Shown: positions 43,269-57,127 of the stretch, in pieces
How positions within the stretch are numbered: the stretch's first letter is position 1
How the letters are laid out: every line of letters begins with the position of its first letter
Assembly (NCBI GenBank): GCA_037976565.1
Contig: CP137680.1
Span: 25,493,403 to 25,557,402 of the forward strand
DNA length: 64,000 nt
Source: Mesocentrotus franciscanus
Taxonomy: Eukaryota > Echinodermata > Echinoidea > Camarodonta > Strongylocentrotidae
Reading direction: 5' to 3'
Position numbers and translations under genes: made by a program
Notes under the pieces: model-generated
Told to the model about the DNA's origin: nothing
Database searches by the model: none
The model's input: only the letters and a program-made list of their open reading frames with translations

Positions 43269-46200
43269 TTATGAAAGTTTTCTTTATAACAAGGTTCCAG
43301 TGTTCCTTTTTTTCACTGTATTGCATTATTTGTGTAATGATGATGGCAAGCAAATTTCCAAGTTTGTTTAACCATTCTGTCATTGATTATAATTAGTATC
43401 ACTTGTCTTTTTCAGAGGGGGGGAGAAAAGATGGACAGTAAAAGAAATACAGCCAAGTGGTACCCATATTTCCATTTTTTTTCTCTTCATGCCATTTTTA
43501 GATGATGTCATGTTCGGTTCAGTTCATTTCAATTGAAGACATGAGTACCGTTACCCCCACTCAGCTGTTATCATAACTCTTCTTGATGATAAGCATTTCT
43601 TGTTTCCAGAACAAACTGGCATTAAGTGAAAACATAAACATTATCAAGGGAATGACTTGATTCCTGCATTTTGTTTCTGGTTTTGGCCAAACACACATTT
43701 TCAAGAGGGTTTGGTTAATTTGTATCCACACTTGGACTTGAATTTTTTTTTATAGTGTAATGTACGAAAGTATGTACAGTGTAATGTTGTAAAGAGAGCC
43801 AACCTCTTTCAGCATTTTAAATTATAAATATTCTCTAGTATGAAGTGACATGTATAGCACGGATGTAATTTTCTGGCATTGATATTTCACTGTTTTCCCA
43901 CCGCAGCTTAAATGTGACTCTTCAATCATCGATGTCCATGCCCCAATATAACATCAGGAAAGCAGCAAGATGATGGCAGCTCAATACAAAGTTAAGAAAA
44001 TTCGTAACCAGTTTAGTTGGGAAATAGCCAAAAATTCTGGTGAAATGTGTCAGTAGACAAGACTTTAATGATGATAATATCAGGTACGCACATATGCAAG
44101 GGTTGTGGAGGGATGGATATTTGTGCTGAAAGTACATGTAGATTTGAAAAATTATGTTATTTATTGCCTCATATCTCATTCAGGCATGTGGTAGTAAACG
44201 GCTGTTAAAAAATACCACATAAATTAAACAAGAAGTGTGCAGTGTACTTCACATTTCTGTATCTTACAACTCGCAGATCAGTGATTACGTTTTCCTTCAT
44301 CATTCCTTAGGGGCATATATTGCCTCTTGCCATTCATTTATATACAAAGTTTTTCTGCAATTGTTTTCCTTTTGTTTATCATGTCAAGTGTGAATGGACC
44401 TGATCAGTAGCGATGGAGGAGAATAGACATATTTACTACTTTTATGCATACCGGTACTTTTTTAACAAAACTCTTTCTTGACAACTAAAATGGTTTCCAA
44501 AAACCTGCCCAACATAGCAACAAATATTGTATGCACTATGCAAAGTGGATTTATCCCTAGAGATTCCATGATGGTTTAAAACTAGGGATTCGGGAGAGAA
44601 GCACGCAGTAAATTGAAATACATGTACGTATACATTAGTGAACAGGTGTGTTTTATCTACAGAGTTGATTATTATAAATGGTCGATCCCAATTAGGTATC
44701 TGCATGTTTACTGTTTAGGATGTATTGATAGTTACATCAGGTAGAAAGAAGTGTTAATGTAGTAATATTTGGTCCTAGACTTTAATAGAGATGAATTGCT
44801 GAGGCTGATACAGAGGCTAATGAAAGAAAATGCCCCCCCCCCAAAAAAAAAAAATGAGGTAGAGAGAGAAGAGGAGAGAGAGAGAGAGGGAGAGAGATAG
44901 AGAGAATAGAAAATGGTAACCTTCCTACAAACTAGTATTGCTGAGCACTTAAAATATATTAGATAATATTTTATTCATACAGGTAAATATGTATGTGCTA
45001 TGTATTTGCTATGCAGTGTGCTAACTTGCTATGTTTCATAGCTTTAGATTTTAAGTGTGAGGAGCTGGTTATGCCAAGTTTTTTGTTAAATAAAATGATG
45101 TGTTATGATTTTTTTATTTGTAAAATAATGTATTGAGGTAGTGCTTGACTGTTCCAAATAAAGGTATTTGGTATGTATAATATAGTGTGCTCAAGCATGC
45201 AGTATTTAAGAACAATGCATCAAATAATGATAATAATAATAACAATAATGATAATAATAATGATAATTTTTTTTAATGGATGCCACTTGCTTAAAGATCA
45301 ACTTGTTATATCTTAAAAAGATAAAAAATTGTCTAGATATTTTTAAGATTTGTGGTTTGAAAGGTATATTTAGACCTTTTCTGGGGGTGCCAATGTGGTG
45401 CCATACACACTATCTTTCATTTTCTTTTTAATATTTTTAGACCTGTGCTGTTATTTAAATGCAAAATTTCATGAAATTTCAGACCAGCAAAAACTTGGAG
45501 AGGGTGATGGTGTCACAGCTTCACTTCATGCAAAGCCATATCTAAATTCATGTTGGACCCAATTACAGTTTAATAATACAAGTCTGTAAAATACACATAG
45601 ACTGGCTTGTTCATGGGTTGAGTAGTTTTTTTGCCAGAATAAAAAAATTAAAAAGGTTAGTCTGAAATCATGATTTAAACCTCCAAGTGTAATAAGTGTA
45701 CATGCCTGGCCCTTCTCTCCAATTGTGAGGTAATATATGCTAATACCGGTAGATGCTTTTATATGTTTATTTTAGTCCATTGTGGAGATTTAAACTGTGA
45801 TTCATAAGATCATAGTTCAGACCTGCTCCTCATTTGTGAATTTAGGACAATGTATGTAAAATCATCTTGCCACAAGCTACATTCAGGGACCTGTAAATTG
45901 TAAATATATAATAAGCCTGGAGGGGTTGTAAAATCTTACTAACATGTCCTTCTACAATTTATAGGTCCATGCTACATCCAAGACTTATGTATACAGTGAA
46001 GCTGTGATGGTATCCAACTCTTTCATAATTATGTTTGCCTAAAAAATGAAAAATTGTACTAAGATAACTGCACCTTTTAAAAGCATTAACCCTTTGACTT
46101 CTGGGCCCTGTAACATAAAATCAACTTAAATCATCAAATGTGACAAAATCTTTTGTGTCTCTAATCTAGCTGCAATTAATTGTATCTTTTCCATGTATTG

Positions 46201-49200
46201 TATCTATCTGTAATATAATAAGTTAGTATTTATTGTAAACTTATGACTGAGTGAAGGAGTTACAATTAATGTGAAGGAGGAAACAATTAATTTTGGGGAG
46301 ATACTACTAATTGTAACTTTTTATGTTACAGGGCTGTGGACCCTCTTGGTCCCATATACCAAATACAAGATAAAACCACTTGCTTTCAGGAGGCAATGGG
46401 TTAAAGTCTAGCAATGGTAGTCATTGTACATGACAATGAATTCAAGTAAAATGTAAAAAAGGATTAGACTTTCTTTAAGTTTTATCGCATCAGTGTTCTT
46501 GCCAAGACATTTGTATTAAAGTTCTTAATCATGAACTAAAATTTTGACTTCCTTTGCAATAGTTTTAATGGTGGCATTAACTTTAGTGTGCAATGTTTAG
46601 ATTTTAACATTCTTATGAACAAACTTCCTGCAGATTATTTCTAATTCAATATGAAATTGAAAGTTTGTAACTTTGTAATATTAGTATTTGTAGAGAGTAG
46701 TGCATTTTAATAATTGACTGTCAGGACAATGCTTTTAACACGTACCAGTACATGTATTTTGTGCTTGTTTCCTGTATCATGACTTCATCCACTCATACCT
46801 TGTTAGTCTTATGGCAACTATCCAGATTTTCAAGTATGCAATTTTTTATTATATGTGAAACAAAAAAGCTGGTGCCATACTTAGTGTGAAAGTAATTGTC
46901 TAAAGCTCATTATATACCATATACAAGCTGAATTATGAAATTGCTTTAGTCAGGTGTACACAGTTCTGGTAATGACATAATCACCCATTGGTGCTAGTGT
47001 ATGATAGTATACCAGTTTAATGGTCCATACATGTACCTTCATAAATCAAACTTTACAATGTTTGGGGTTTTGGGGGTCATATTACACAATTATATAGTCA
47101 ATTACATAATTACCCATTGTTGCTATTGTATGCTTCACATAGAATGTAGATGTATGTATAATTACAAAATACATTTACATACATGATTTCTATACATTTG
47201 TGTAAACCACGACTATACCATGTACAGTGTACGGTGTAGGTGTGTTTTTTATGTTGAATGAGGTCATGTCACTGAATTTTTGTACAGAAGAGGTTGACAT
47301 TCATGTATACAATCAGGATTTGATTTGTTGAAAATTGAAGTATAATACATAGCTTAGAAACCACATTCCACCTAGTACTAGCCAACTTGTGTAAAGAGGT
47401 CACTTGTAAGATGACCTTCCTAGACAGGTGACCTGTCTATCCAAAATAGATAATTCAAAGGCTGGATGATTCACTTGGCAGCACCAAGACCCCCTTCCCT
47501 ATTTTTTTAAAGCCATTATTTTACTTTTGCTGTATGCAGTCTGATCTGACTAATTGTTACATGTATCACATTGCAAAGAATTTTGAGAAACCTGTCCAAA
47601 AGTTCCATTTTACATTTCAGCTTGTTCTTGAAAGTTTTTAAATTGTTCATTAATTTGTCAAAGAATGTTTAAAAAAAAGGGGGGGGATGTTGCTTTAAAA
47701 AATCAGGAAAATAATAAATAATTAGCAAAAGCAAAATATCTTATTATTCAAGAATATTATTAACAATTCTATTTCTACTGACCTGGATTGCTTCATGTAC
47801 ATCACCTTTCACCTTTCTGACTGATATTTAACTCATTGGTGCCCACTGTATTTCTCATTCACTTCATCTTCAAATATTTTCCTGAATTATGCATGGGAGA
47901 TGAATGTTCATCTTTAAATTCCAATTTTAAATGACTTAAAAAACTTTTTTCTTGAAATATTTATCCCGAATCAGCTATGAAAGATGATTGTTAATTTCAA
48001 ATGGATAGGAATCATAGGATATACATGTACCTCTTGCAGTGTGTGTTATATTTAGTTTCCTTGTACCCATATGTTATCACCTTGTCAGTATTATATAACC
48101 ACTTTATTTGATGTGTAAATATTGGTAAATGTAAATTTGCTTGACATCTGTTCATTATGGGCCGGTCATACCTCACAGATAATCAATATATTTCACTGCA
48201 GGTACACCCTACGGCTGCTTTTGTACAGTTTGTCCCAGAAAAAATGAAACCTGAAAACAAACAGAGATTGTGAACAAACTATGAATTGTAAAAATATGAT
48301 TACTTGCTTTTCATAAAGTAGAAGTAATAATATAAATATGCATTCAAATCATATATTGATCACTTTAATCCATACATGCTTCACTGAGCAACATTGTTTT
48401 GAAAAGAGCAAGTCAAAATCCATTTGTGGCAGATTTGAGTGAAACCGTAAACATGGTTGAAAACATTTATTATCACACTCAAATATGACCTAAAGTGACC
48501 TGAACGAACCTAAACTTTAAAAACCAAATGAGAATGCTTTCATGTTTTTTTTTAAAGAAAGATTATTGCCATCATCATGAAATAAAGGATAATGGGGATA
48601 TTGTCGATGGTGAGGGTAAAAAGGGCATATTTTTTACTTAGTGGATCTGCAATTGTTATGAACAGTTATTTTAGCATTTTTCAGAAATGCAACTTATTCA
48701 AAGAGCAAAGGAGACAGTCAGACGATATTTCTACAGGAATCAAAGTAAGGGGCACCTTACATTTTGATAATAGGGAAGTGTATGGTCCAATGGGTACCTA
48801 AGGCAGAAAATAAACCATCTGAATATGTAATTTTCCTCTCAGGATGGACACTATTTTCAGTCAACAAAAGGGCACTTTCTTCATTGCTAGAGGGATATTT
48901 ATTGATTTGGGAAGAACTGAGGTCGTGCGCCCATGTCATCCCAGAAAGGGGTACCGGTATTCAAAATAATAATAATGAATAAAAATGACTATTTGTAAAG
49001 TGCCATATCCATTTCGCAGAAATGGTCCAGCGCTGAGAGTATACATGAAAAATGTGAACTCTAATTAGATGTAAATTACAATACATAGTACATGAACAAT
49101 ATGATTAAGAGTACATCCAAATAAGAAAATAAATAAGTTGATACAAATATACACCAGGGAAATATACATGAATGACAAAGATGAAATGTGGGAATATTGA

Positions 49201-50550
49201 ATAATCATATATGTTACTTGAATGAGTTAACAGTTGGTATTTACCCCTATTTTTTTGTAACTGCTTATTTAAACGCACATGACCACAAAATGGTAATCTT
49301 TCATAATCGTGTTTTAAAGCTTACATTTCCCTAACGTCATGTTCGCATGTGATACTAACGTTTTCACTGTGTTACCGAAATCTGACACCAATGGTTTCTA
49401 ACATGCCATTTTAAAAACTATGTTGCTTGGTGAAGCTTGTATGGATCAATGCGATCATAGGTTCATTTGAAACCATATTACTTCTATTTTATGAAAAGCA
49501 AGAAATTATTTGAATATAGCTCATAGCTTTCTTACAATTACCATTTGTTTTCTGGTTATGTTTCTTCTTGGATGCACTGTATATGCCACATAGATAATCT
49601 CCTTATGCCACATTGTATTTATCATGGGATAGATATACCAAAGCCTTCAATATCATTTTTATAACTCTTTCCAATTGCAAGATTAATCTATACTGGTGTA
49701 TATAGGGTTGTCAACTTGTCACAGATCTAATCAAGACCAGATATTTGCAATTTTGCAAAACCATTGTGTTGCACAAAGCACTCTTACAGTTAACTGGTGC
49801 ATATTGTTTTGTACAGATCTTCAGGTTTAACATACAGGCAACCATGCAAAGAGGCGAAGAAAAGCAACCGAAGTGTTAACTTACATGAGCATACTTTCAA
49901 GTACACACACACAATAGGGTGTACCTTTGATTGAAAATCTATTATCGGTGAGGTCTGATCAGTCCTTTAGTTTACATTTGTGTGCATGTAAATTCAATAG
50001 CAGTTTGTTTGTGTTTTTCAATGAACAAAAGAATAAATTAATACAAAGAGCTATGCATCGAGACACAAAGGGCTGATTGGTTTAAAACAGGGTTAGGAAT
50101 ATATACAAAATTATTATGCATATGTTGCATTTTAATGTCTATTTCATTATGAGAACCTATCAAGTATTAATGTCCTTCCTTTGTCAAAATGATGTGACTG
50201 ATAAACTGCATCAATTTTACATTTTCCTTAATACAATGTTATAATGTAACACACTGACACATGAATAGTGGGGGAATGTTCATCAAAGGATTGTTTTACT
50301 GCCTTTTGCTGTTTTTGATAAATTTCTGGTGACACTTGCCTCTTTTTTCTCTTTTTTTTCAAATAGGGAGGAATCTGTTTGTGGACATTATTAATTGCTG
50401 ATGTTATACTTTATAGCAAACAAGTAGAATTGGCATTGTCTGTCAATCCTGTATTTTATATTGGTCATCTCATTATATGACTTTTTATATTAATTTCATC
50501 TTAGAGGCTGAAAAAGCAAGTACATGTAATTCAAACTTGTATAGAAAGAC
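43269..50550. other. Intergenic region, no gene seen
   Basis: This is 7 kb of AT-rich DNA with poly-GA (44850-44915) and (AAT)n (45225-45265) microsatellites and a SINE-like patch near 48962-49060 (TAAAGTGCCATATCC-TTTCGCAGAAATGG). Short ORFs (for example at 45395 and 48592) have no splice context or recognisable motif. Confidence 0.5.
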
Positions 50551-50785
50551 AGTTCAAGGGAGACACGAACAGCAATTTTTTTTTAGGCAGTTGGTCTTTA
50601 TATACAGGTTTCTGTTAACACATGGTTGAAATGAGAAGCATCATTATAACGGAAACAAAATAAATGTGATTTTCATAGACAGGTGGTAATTCTATACAAG
50701 TGATTGTTACAACAGGTTTGACTGTATAGTGCACAAGTTGGTAACAAGGGAACCTTGACTTTTAGTCCTAGCCGTAGGTCTGGCT

Positions 50786-50875
50786 CAGTTTCAGCTTGAA
50801 GCAGCATGATTGGGCCAGTGGTAGAGGAGCGATCTGTTTACTGGGAGGTCCTGGGTTCGAACCAAGTAGACAAGC
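50786..50875 (+). mobile_element. tRNA-derived SINE head
   Basis: GGGCCAGTGGTAGAGGAGCG (A-box-like) and CTGGGTTCGAACCAAG (perfect B-box GGTTCGAACC) are spaced as in a tRNA. The acceptor stem and anticodon arm do not pair, so it is a SINE rather than a tRNA gene. Confidence 0.6.
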
Positions 50876-51665
50876 TAGTGGCCTTTAATTGGTAAGGCAT
50901 GAATCTTCATTATCAAGTTCCTTGGATAGAATTTACAAGTCATAGGCCCCCTGGTTGCTTACCTACAAGCATCCAAACTTGCTTCCTTAGCGTGTATTGA
51001 ATGTTACAGATAGTTACAGTGAATCATGTATGTAAAGACCACTAAGGGAGACAGGGAAAAGTGGTCTTTATGGGCGGATGGTCTTTGTGTACATATTTCA
51101 ATGAGAACCCATTTCAAGGGGACAAAACTATGGTCCTTATAATACAGGCAGACTTCTATACAGGTGGTCCATATTAGGTTTGACTGTACTGTTAGACCTG
51201 TCACATGGCTGCCTGTAGTTACTTTCCTCTGTCTGAACTCTAAAAAGCTTGTAACACCTCGCTCCACACTTTACTTTTTACGCAGGGGGTCCAGAAAGAA
51301 ATTTTGTAGGATTTCTGTGCATGGGTCCCCTGTCAAAGTTTTGTAATATCGTTGGTCCAGACATGGATTTTGGGCACCCATGTGTCTCGGGTACCTGTCA
51401 GCTCAAGCCCTGTTTTAGTCTGCAATGATATGAGGGAGAATCATAGAGAATGTACATTTGTTATTTTCTGTATCAAATCCTATTACAATCTTGATCTACC
51501 TTCTTACTTTTTCAAACACAACCACCTGTGAAGAAAGACTGCCTGTCTATAAAGACCACATTTGTTTGTTTCCCTTGAAAATGGTTTCTCATTAAAACAT
51601 GTACTAAAGTAGCCTGTACATAGAGACTACCTGCCTATAAAGACCAATTTTCTTGTCTCCCTTAA

Positions 51666-52042
51666 AGGGATCGTTTAACAGTGTTAAATCTGAGATACAC
51701 GGCCCTACATGTTATTAGTGTCTGTGATATGGTGTAATAATGAAGCCCTAAAAAAATTGCGCTTCAAAATGATCAAGAAGTGCCTCAAAAAAGTAAAAAT
51801 CTTTGATTGACCGGTTTTACCATACTCGTTTTCCCTAATAGACTATAGTGTTATGAAAACCATCAGGCGAACGGTTTTCAAAATTTGTAATTCCAATCAT
51901 AAATATCTTGATAATCAGACAGGCGATCAGCTTGTAAAAGTCATGGGGTTCCTGACTGACCTAAAGGTTTATGATTATCATTGCATCATGAGCTAAATCC
52001 AGAATTTTGTTTCAGAATCTGAGACAAAGTTACCGGATCCCT
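51666..52042. mobile_element. piggyBac-like MITE with TTAA target-site duplication
   Basis: Ends AGGGATCGTTTAAC and GTTACCGGATCCCT are inverted, and TTAA flanks both sides (51662-51665, 52043-52046). The 377-bp body is non-coding. It inserted between two pieces of the surrounding repeat cluster. Confidence 0.75.
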
Positions 52043-52186
52043 TTAATTAATTGAGCAACCTTTATATACAGGTTTCACTGTACAGTATTTTCCCACTTGT
52101 AGTCGGGTCATCAGGTTTGTAGCGACCTCAATGAATATTATGCTGTGAAAGATTAAATGTAGTGTGTAGACCAAGCTGAATCACTA

Positions 52187-53434
52187 GGGGCTTTTCGTTT
52201 GTGTGGACGAGGATGCCGTTCCCGTCCTCGGAATGCGAATTGGCTGCAGTCAACCCGTCCTGTTCACTATTTTATAACCCTTTTCGTATGTATATAGTCG
52301 ACGCCCGTTCTCTACACGATGACGTAATGGGCCCCGCTCGCTTATTCAATTTCTCCTTCTTTCACTTTCTTTCACTCTATTATTTTTTTTCTATCTTTCG
52401 TCATGTTATTCTTTGTTTCCCTTCTATCATTTTCTCTCTCTGTTTTTCTTATGTTATTATCTGTTTTTCCATCTTTCATTTTCTCTTCTATCTTTCCATT
52501 TTCTATTCTTTATCATTTTCTTTTTCTGTCTCTCCTTATGTAATTGTTTATTGTTACCATTCTATCATTTTCTTTGTCTGTCTTTCCTTATGTTATTCTT
52601 TATTCCTGTTAGTGTTTGTTTTTATTATTCTATTAATTTCCTCTTTCTATCTTTCCTTATGTTATTCTTTGTTTTTCCATCTTTCATCTTTTCTTCTATC
52701 TTTCCATTATCTATGCTTTATCATTTTCTCTTTCTGTCTTTCCTTATGTTATTCTTTATTTCTTCCTTCTTTCACCTTCTCTTATGTTAGTGTTTGTTTT
52801 TATTATTCTATTAATTTCCTCTTTCTGTCTTTCCTTATGTTATTCTTTGTTTTTCCATCTTTCATCTTTTCTTCTATTTTTCCATTATCTATGTTTTATA
52901 TCATTTTCTCTTTCTGTCTCTCCTTATGTTATTGTTTATTGTTACCATTCTATCATTTTCTCTTTCTGTCTTTCCTTATGTTATTTTTTATTTCTTCCTT
53001 CTATCACCTTCTCTTTTGTTGTTCTTTGTTTTTATCATTCTATCACCTTCTCTTTCTGTTTTTTCTTATGTTATTCTTTGTTTCTTCCTTCTATCACCTT
53101 TTCTTATGTAATTCTTTTTTTTATCGTTCTATCATTTTCTTCCTACCATTCCTTATGTTATTCTTTGTTTTTCCATCTTTCATCTTCTCTTCTATCTTCT
53201 CATTATCTATTCTATCACCTTCTCTTATGTTGTTCTTTGTTTTTATCATTCTATCACTTTCTCTTTCTGTCTTTCCCTTCTGATTTACGCTGCGATATAG
53301 CAAGATGACGTCATTTTGACGACGGGGTTCGAGTTTTCTGACGAACCTCAAATCATGGGTGAACGCGTCCTCAAATTGGGCCTGACGACATATCATTGAC
53401 ATCGTCTATGTGGACGTGCCAAACGAAAAGGCCC
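52187..53434. mobile_element. TIR element carrying a 1-kb pyrimidine minisatellite
   Basis: GGGGCTTTTCGTTTGTGTGG at 52187 is mirrored by ACGTGCCAAACGAAAAGGCCC ending at 53434, with TA at both outer edges. Between CpG-bearing flanks (GACGTAATGGGCC and GATGACGTCATTTTGACG) lies about 52345-53285 of TTCCTTATGTTATTCTTTGT / CTATCATTTTCTCTTTCTGT units. The longest ORF of the window (360 codons) reads through it and is an artefact. Confidence 0.82.
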
Positions 53435-56400
53435 TACTGCTATTCTATTATTAGAAATATATTTAACAAAGATAGTGCAATTGCATATTAATGATGAAAT
53501 ATTACAATTTTTACATCAATTATGTATCGTTGAATTGCCAAATATATTCTCTTGCAAGTAGCATGATATATTTATTCTTGCCGTTCATCGAGTTGCAAGG
53601 GTGTTGTGTATGTTAGATCTTCCATTTGTTCTGGAAAGATGTGTGTTTTCAGCTGCTTTTATAACAACTCAGTATAATGTACATGTACAAGTATGTCTGC
53701 CCTAATGTATGGTCAATTGAGATTGGACATAGCAAAGTGAACAAGCAAGACTTTTTAATAAATGTTTATGTAATCCAGAACAAGTGTACAGTGTATACAG
53801 TGTATGTGTGTTTTGTAGCAAACTATTCAGTTTGTTTAGAAATTGTGGTTTAGAGATGACAGAAAAAATGTGTGAATAAATTGAAGTGTACCTCCAGTCG
53901 CATAAAGAATTTGTACACAAATAGAATATATAACATTAAAACAACCTTAACAAAATTCACCTGGCTTTCTAATTGCCAACAGATACGGCATATGAAGAAA
54001 ATAAAGAATAACAAAACAGCACCTACAGAGTTGTTCCGTGCAGGCTGAATTTTATGCGAATGCATACAGGCGTGTCAAGTAGTTTACTCACGAGTCACTT
54101 ACATTTTAAATGTGAGTGTATTTATACTTTTAAATCTCTTTACATAAGTAATACTTGAAGCTCATATTTTGAATACAGTATGACAAGAACGAGAATACGC
54201 AACGGTGGCCTGTACTTGTAGCGAAGAAGAAGACAAGGAACTAACATAAAGAAGAAAAATAAATTGGGCGACAGGTACACTTTAAGCAGTAACATTTCTC
54301 TAAATTAATTAAGAGTATGTATCATTACTGTATGTGGATGCATCTTTGTGGTCCTGCATGGTCCTTTATAATGGATTATTTATAAAAATTTAATCATGGC
54401 CAACGCCGAATTACAAAATGCTTTACAAAATCCTTTACAAAATCCTTTATGTTGAAGATATATACAATCATGACAATGATAACGTATCCAAAATATAATA
54501 ATATAAGAGTATAATTACGAAAGGGGTATTTATTTAATTCAGAGAGTCGAGTAAAATGTTACAAATTTGAGGTGTGGAAAAAAATAGGTGTAGGCATGAA
54601 AGGTACCTCAGGTGCTATTTATCTTGTGGTCTTGATTTATTAGCAGGGCTGAAAAACTGACATAAAAGCAATGGGCAGTACAATGCATCACTTACATGTA
54701 GCTTTCCAACCTGTTAATTCTACTTCCCATTGTGACTTGCGTTTCCACGATTGTTTGATTCTTCTCAAGAGATTGCATGCCACATAATCACACACGTTAC
54801 CTCATTTCACAAGTATCTTCCACCAGTCATTTTACATGTAACTGTGAACTCCTACAGTACAAAAATACACTGTACACCAAACACGTTTGCATTGTATGCA
54901 ACTTTAATAACACTTCTCCACTATTCAGACATACCACACAATTCACATGGCAACATACTTTTACACTGCTGTTAGTACATGTACATACTCTGTATGGTTA
55001 ATTTTAGCAGACAACTGTCGTTCATGCCTATCGAGCATTTTACAGATGATTGTCACAATTTCCTTAAAATTCATGTTTCTTCTTTACAATTTAAAGTGCC
55101 TAATGATAAATCATGCCGTTTTATATGATTAAACAAGTACAAGCATTCACATTGAGCTTCTGTGCTAGTTATGTTTATAACGGGCATATGTTATATTGCC
55201 AGGAAATTCTTTTTCTCTACATCTCGATATACTATTGAGAATATTCTATGATGATTTCCAATCAAAAGCTGTGCTTGCCATCATGCTTTTCTTAAACTGA
55301 CAAATAACATCCATGTATTTTTTTGAATATGTAGATGGCCATATTTACTATTTCTTATTGTCCAATAACTGGATATATGAGAATTTACATTGAACAATTA
55401 ATCATGGCCTGATTAGCACACTACTATGGATATACACTTCTACTTTATTACCGGTAATCAAAAGTGATGGAAATGTATAATACTTCTAGAGGACAAAGCT
55501 CAGGAAAAGAGATAACACATGTGCATGTATAATTGTAAAGTTAGCAGAATTGGTCCATTCCACATATAATGTCATAGCTGTCATGGTGAAGGGTGACAGG
55601 AAATAAAACATCACTTTAACATCAAAAGCTGTATGCACCTAAATAGTTTCAATATTTTAATGACCTTTGGTATTATATTGCATCTTAATCTCAACATTGT
55701 ACAAAGAAGGCTTTTGCAAAGGCATATGACACGCCCCTAGCTTTGTTAACTATATTTAGATTTTGATACATTTGTAAGCACGTACACCAGCAATAAGAGG
55801 CGTATCAGTATTTGAAGAAGAATGAAAAATGGGAACATACCTAATAAGATAGTTGGTATTCATGAAAGCAAGCCCAACATTATTATGATACTTCAAATCC
55901 TGACATGAATTTGTAACCCCCGATTTCTTTCACCTAAATTGAAGCTTTTAATCAGCCCAGGTCAGCTGTGCGCATACAGAACCGACTACGCGTACAATGT
56001 CCGCGCAGCTGTGCGGCTGAATCTGATTGGCTCTGATTGGATCACTCTAGGTTCGCGACTGTTCCATTTAGAGCACGGGTGATTGAATAAAAAAAGGGAG
56101 TCTAATACTTAGCAATGGAGGTCTTATAGATGATGAATCAGTAATATGACCGATATACACACATACACACAGTTCAATTTGATTATTATTTTCCGTATGC
56201 AATGCATGAGAGAGTAAGCGCAATTATGATCCACGTTAAAAACCCCTTGATTTCCCCCGAGCAAGAATGGTACGACCCGGTCCGCAACACACGTTAATCA
56301 ATGGAGAAAAATGGAGTTCCCAAAATCAGACGGAGGTACCGATTGGTTTTGTCTTTTGACGGTTTTTTTTCATCCAATGAGAATCATTTATATATCAAAA

Positions 56401-56905
56401 TGTTCAGAATGAACTGAATGACATGAATCTTTTTCCGTTGGTAAAAATAGCCCTCTCCCGGCAAGAAACCGCCAGATATAGCCAGGATCGTTCAGTCAAA
56501 AAGTTCGATACCACACAAATTTTGACCAAATTGATGAAAAATAATCAAAAAATGACGGTGCGATTGAACAACAAAATATCGTGATTTTTACATCACCATA
56601 AAGAAGAAAAGTCAAATTTTCTAATTTCTTTCTTTTTCCGTTGGTGAACTAGGCCGATCGGATCAAAAGATGTAGTTGAAAAGGGGGGATTTTGGCATAT
56701 TTTTAAAGCTTTTCACGTCGGTGCGCGGTGTGTTTGAAGACGTTGACGCTTAAGTGTATGGGTAAAATCCATATGTGAGAAGGGCAAGTTTGCTCACTCA
56801 ACCTCTTGTTTCTGGCTAACTAAATTCTGTAACTGAAATTCATGTCATTGTAATTTCTCATTTCCCTGGTAACATGAATAATTGTCCATTCAATTTGTTT
56901 CAGAA
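53435..56905. other. Intergenic region, no gene seen
   Basis: No exon or RNA gene was recognised. The 55980-56400 part is richer in CpG and inverted CCAAT words (GATTGGCTCTGATTGG at about 56025). It might be a promoter, but no transcript start or downstream exon could be linked to it. Confidence 0.45.
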
Positions 56906-57127
56906 TTATGGTAACAAATTTGGAATGAATAGATAGGCATCTGGTCCAGGATTTAATTCAATACTTATGTCAGAAAATGACAGAAATACATGTATTTTAT
57001 TTAGTTTTCGGCTTAGATAGAATACATAGCCAACTTTGGTATTCAGTTGAATCTTTTGGCTGAGTATAAGTTTAAGACAGCTCCCTGGCAGAATTAAGCC
57101 AATTATTTTGGAGACCTTAATGTGCAT
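56906..57127 (-). pseudogene. LINE ORF fragment with NPGP (2A-like) motif
   Basis: On the minus strand the frame reads FYLSRKLNKIHVFLSFSDI, then SIELNPGPD. The E-x-NPGP core is the 2A-like/leader motif found near the start of CR1-like and other non-LTR ORFs, although the usual Asp before Ile-Glu is Ser here. Only about 70 codons survive. Confidence 0.55.

Larger units (their letters stand above)
50551..52086. repeat. Cluster of TATAAAGACCAC / GGTTTGACTGTA short repeats
   Basis: Words such as AAGACCAC, CAAGGGAGAC, TATACAGGT and GGTTTGACTGTA recur at about 50560-50720, 51010-51190, 51525-51665 and 52060-52085 in both orientations. Related text lies near 61710-61745 and 63640-63690. They flank other insertions (50790, 51666) and look like one fragmented element. 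Confidence 0.55.

Noticed and set aside
45395..45589. 64-codon ORF with mixed composition
   Set aside because: No splice or promoter context, no recognisable motif, and no support from neighbouring frames.
50786..50875. tRNA gene
   Set aside because: A and B boxes are present but the acceptor and anticodon stems do not pair. SINE head preferred.
52201..53283. 360-codon open frame, longest in the window
   Set aside because: It reads through a C/T-only tandem repeat (Phe/Leu/Ser/Cys-rich), has no domain pattern, and overlapping frames are equally open.
55980..56400. CCAAT-rich possible promoter
   Set aside because: Inverted CCAAT words are present but no donor or exon downstream on either strand could be linked, so it is not called.
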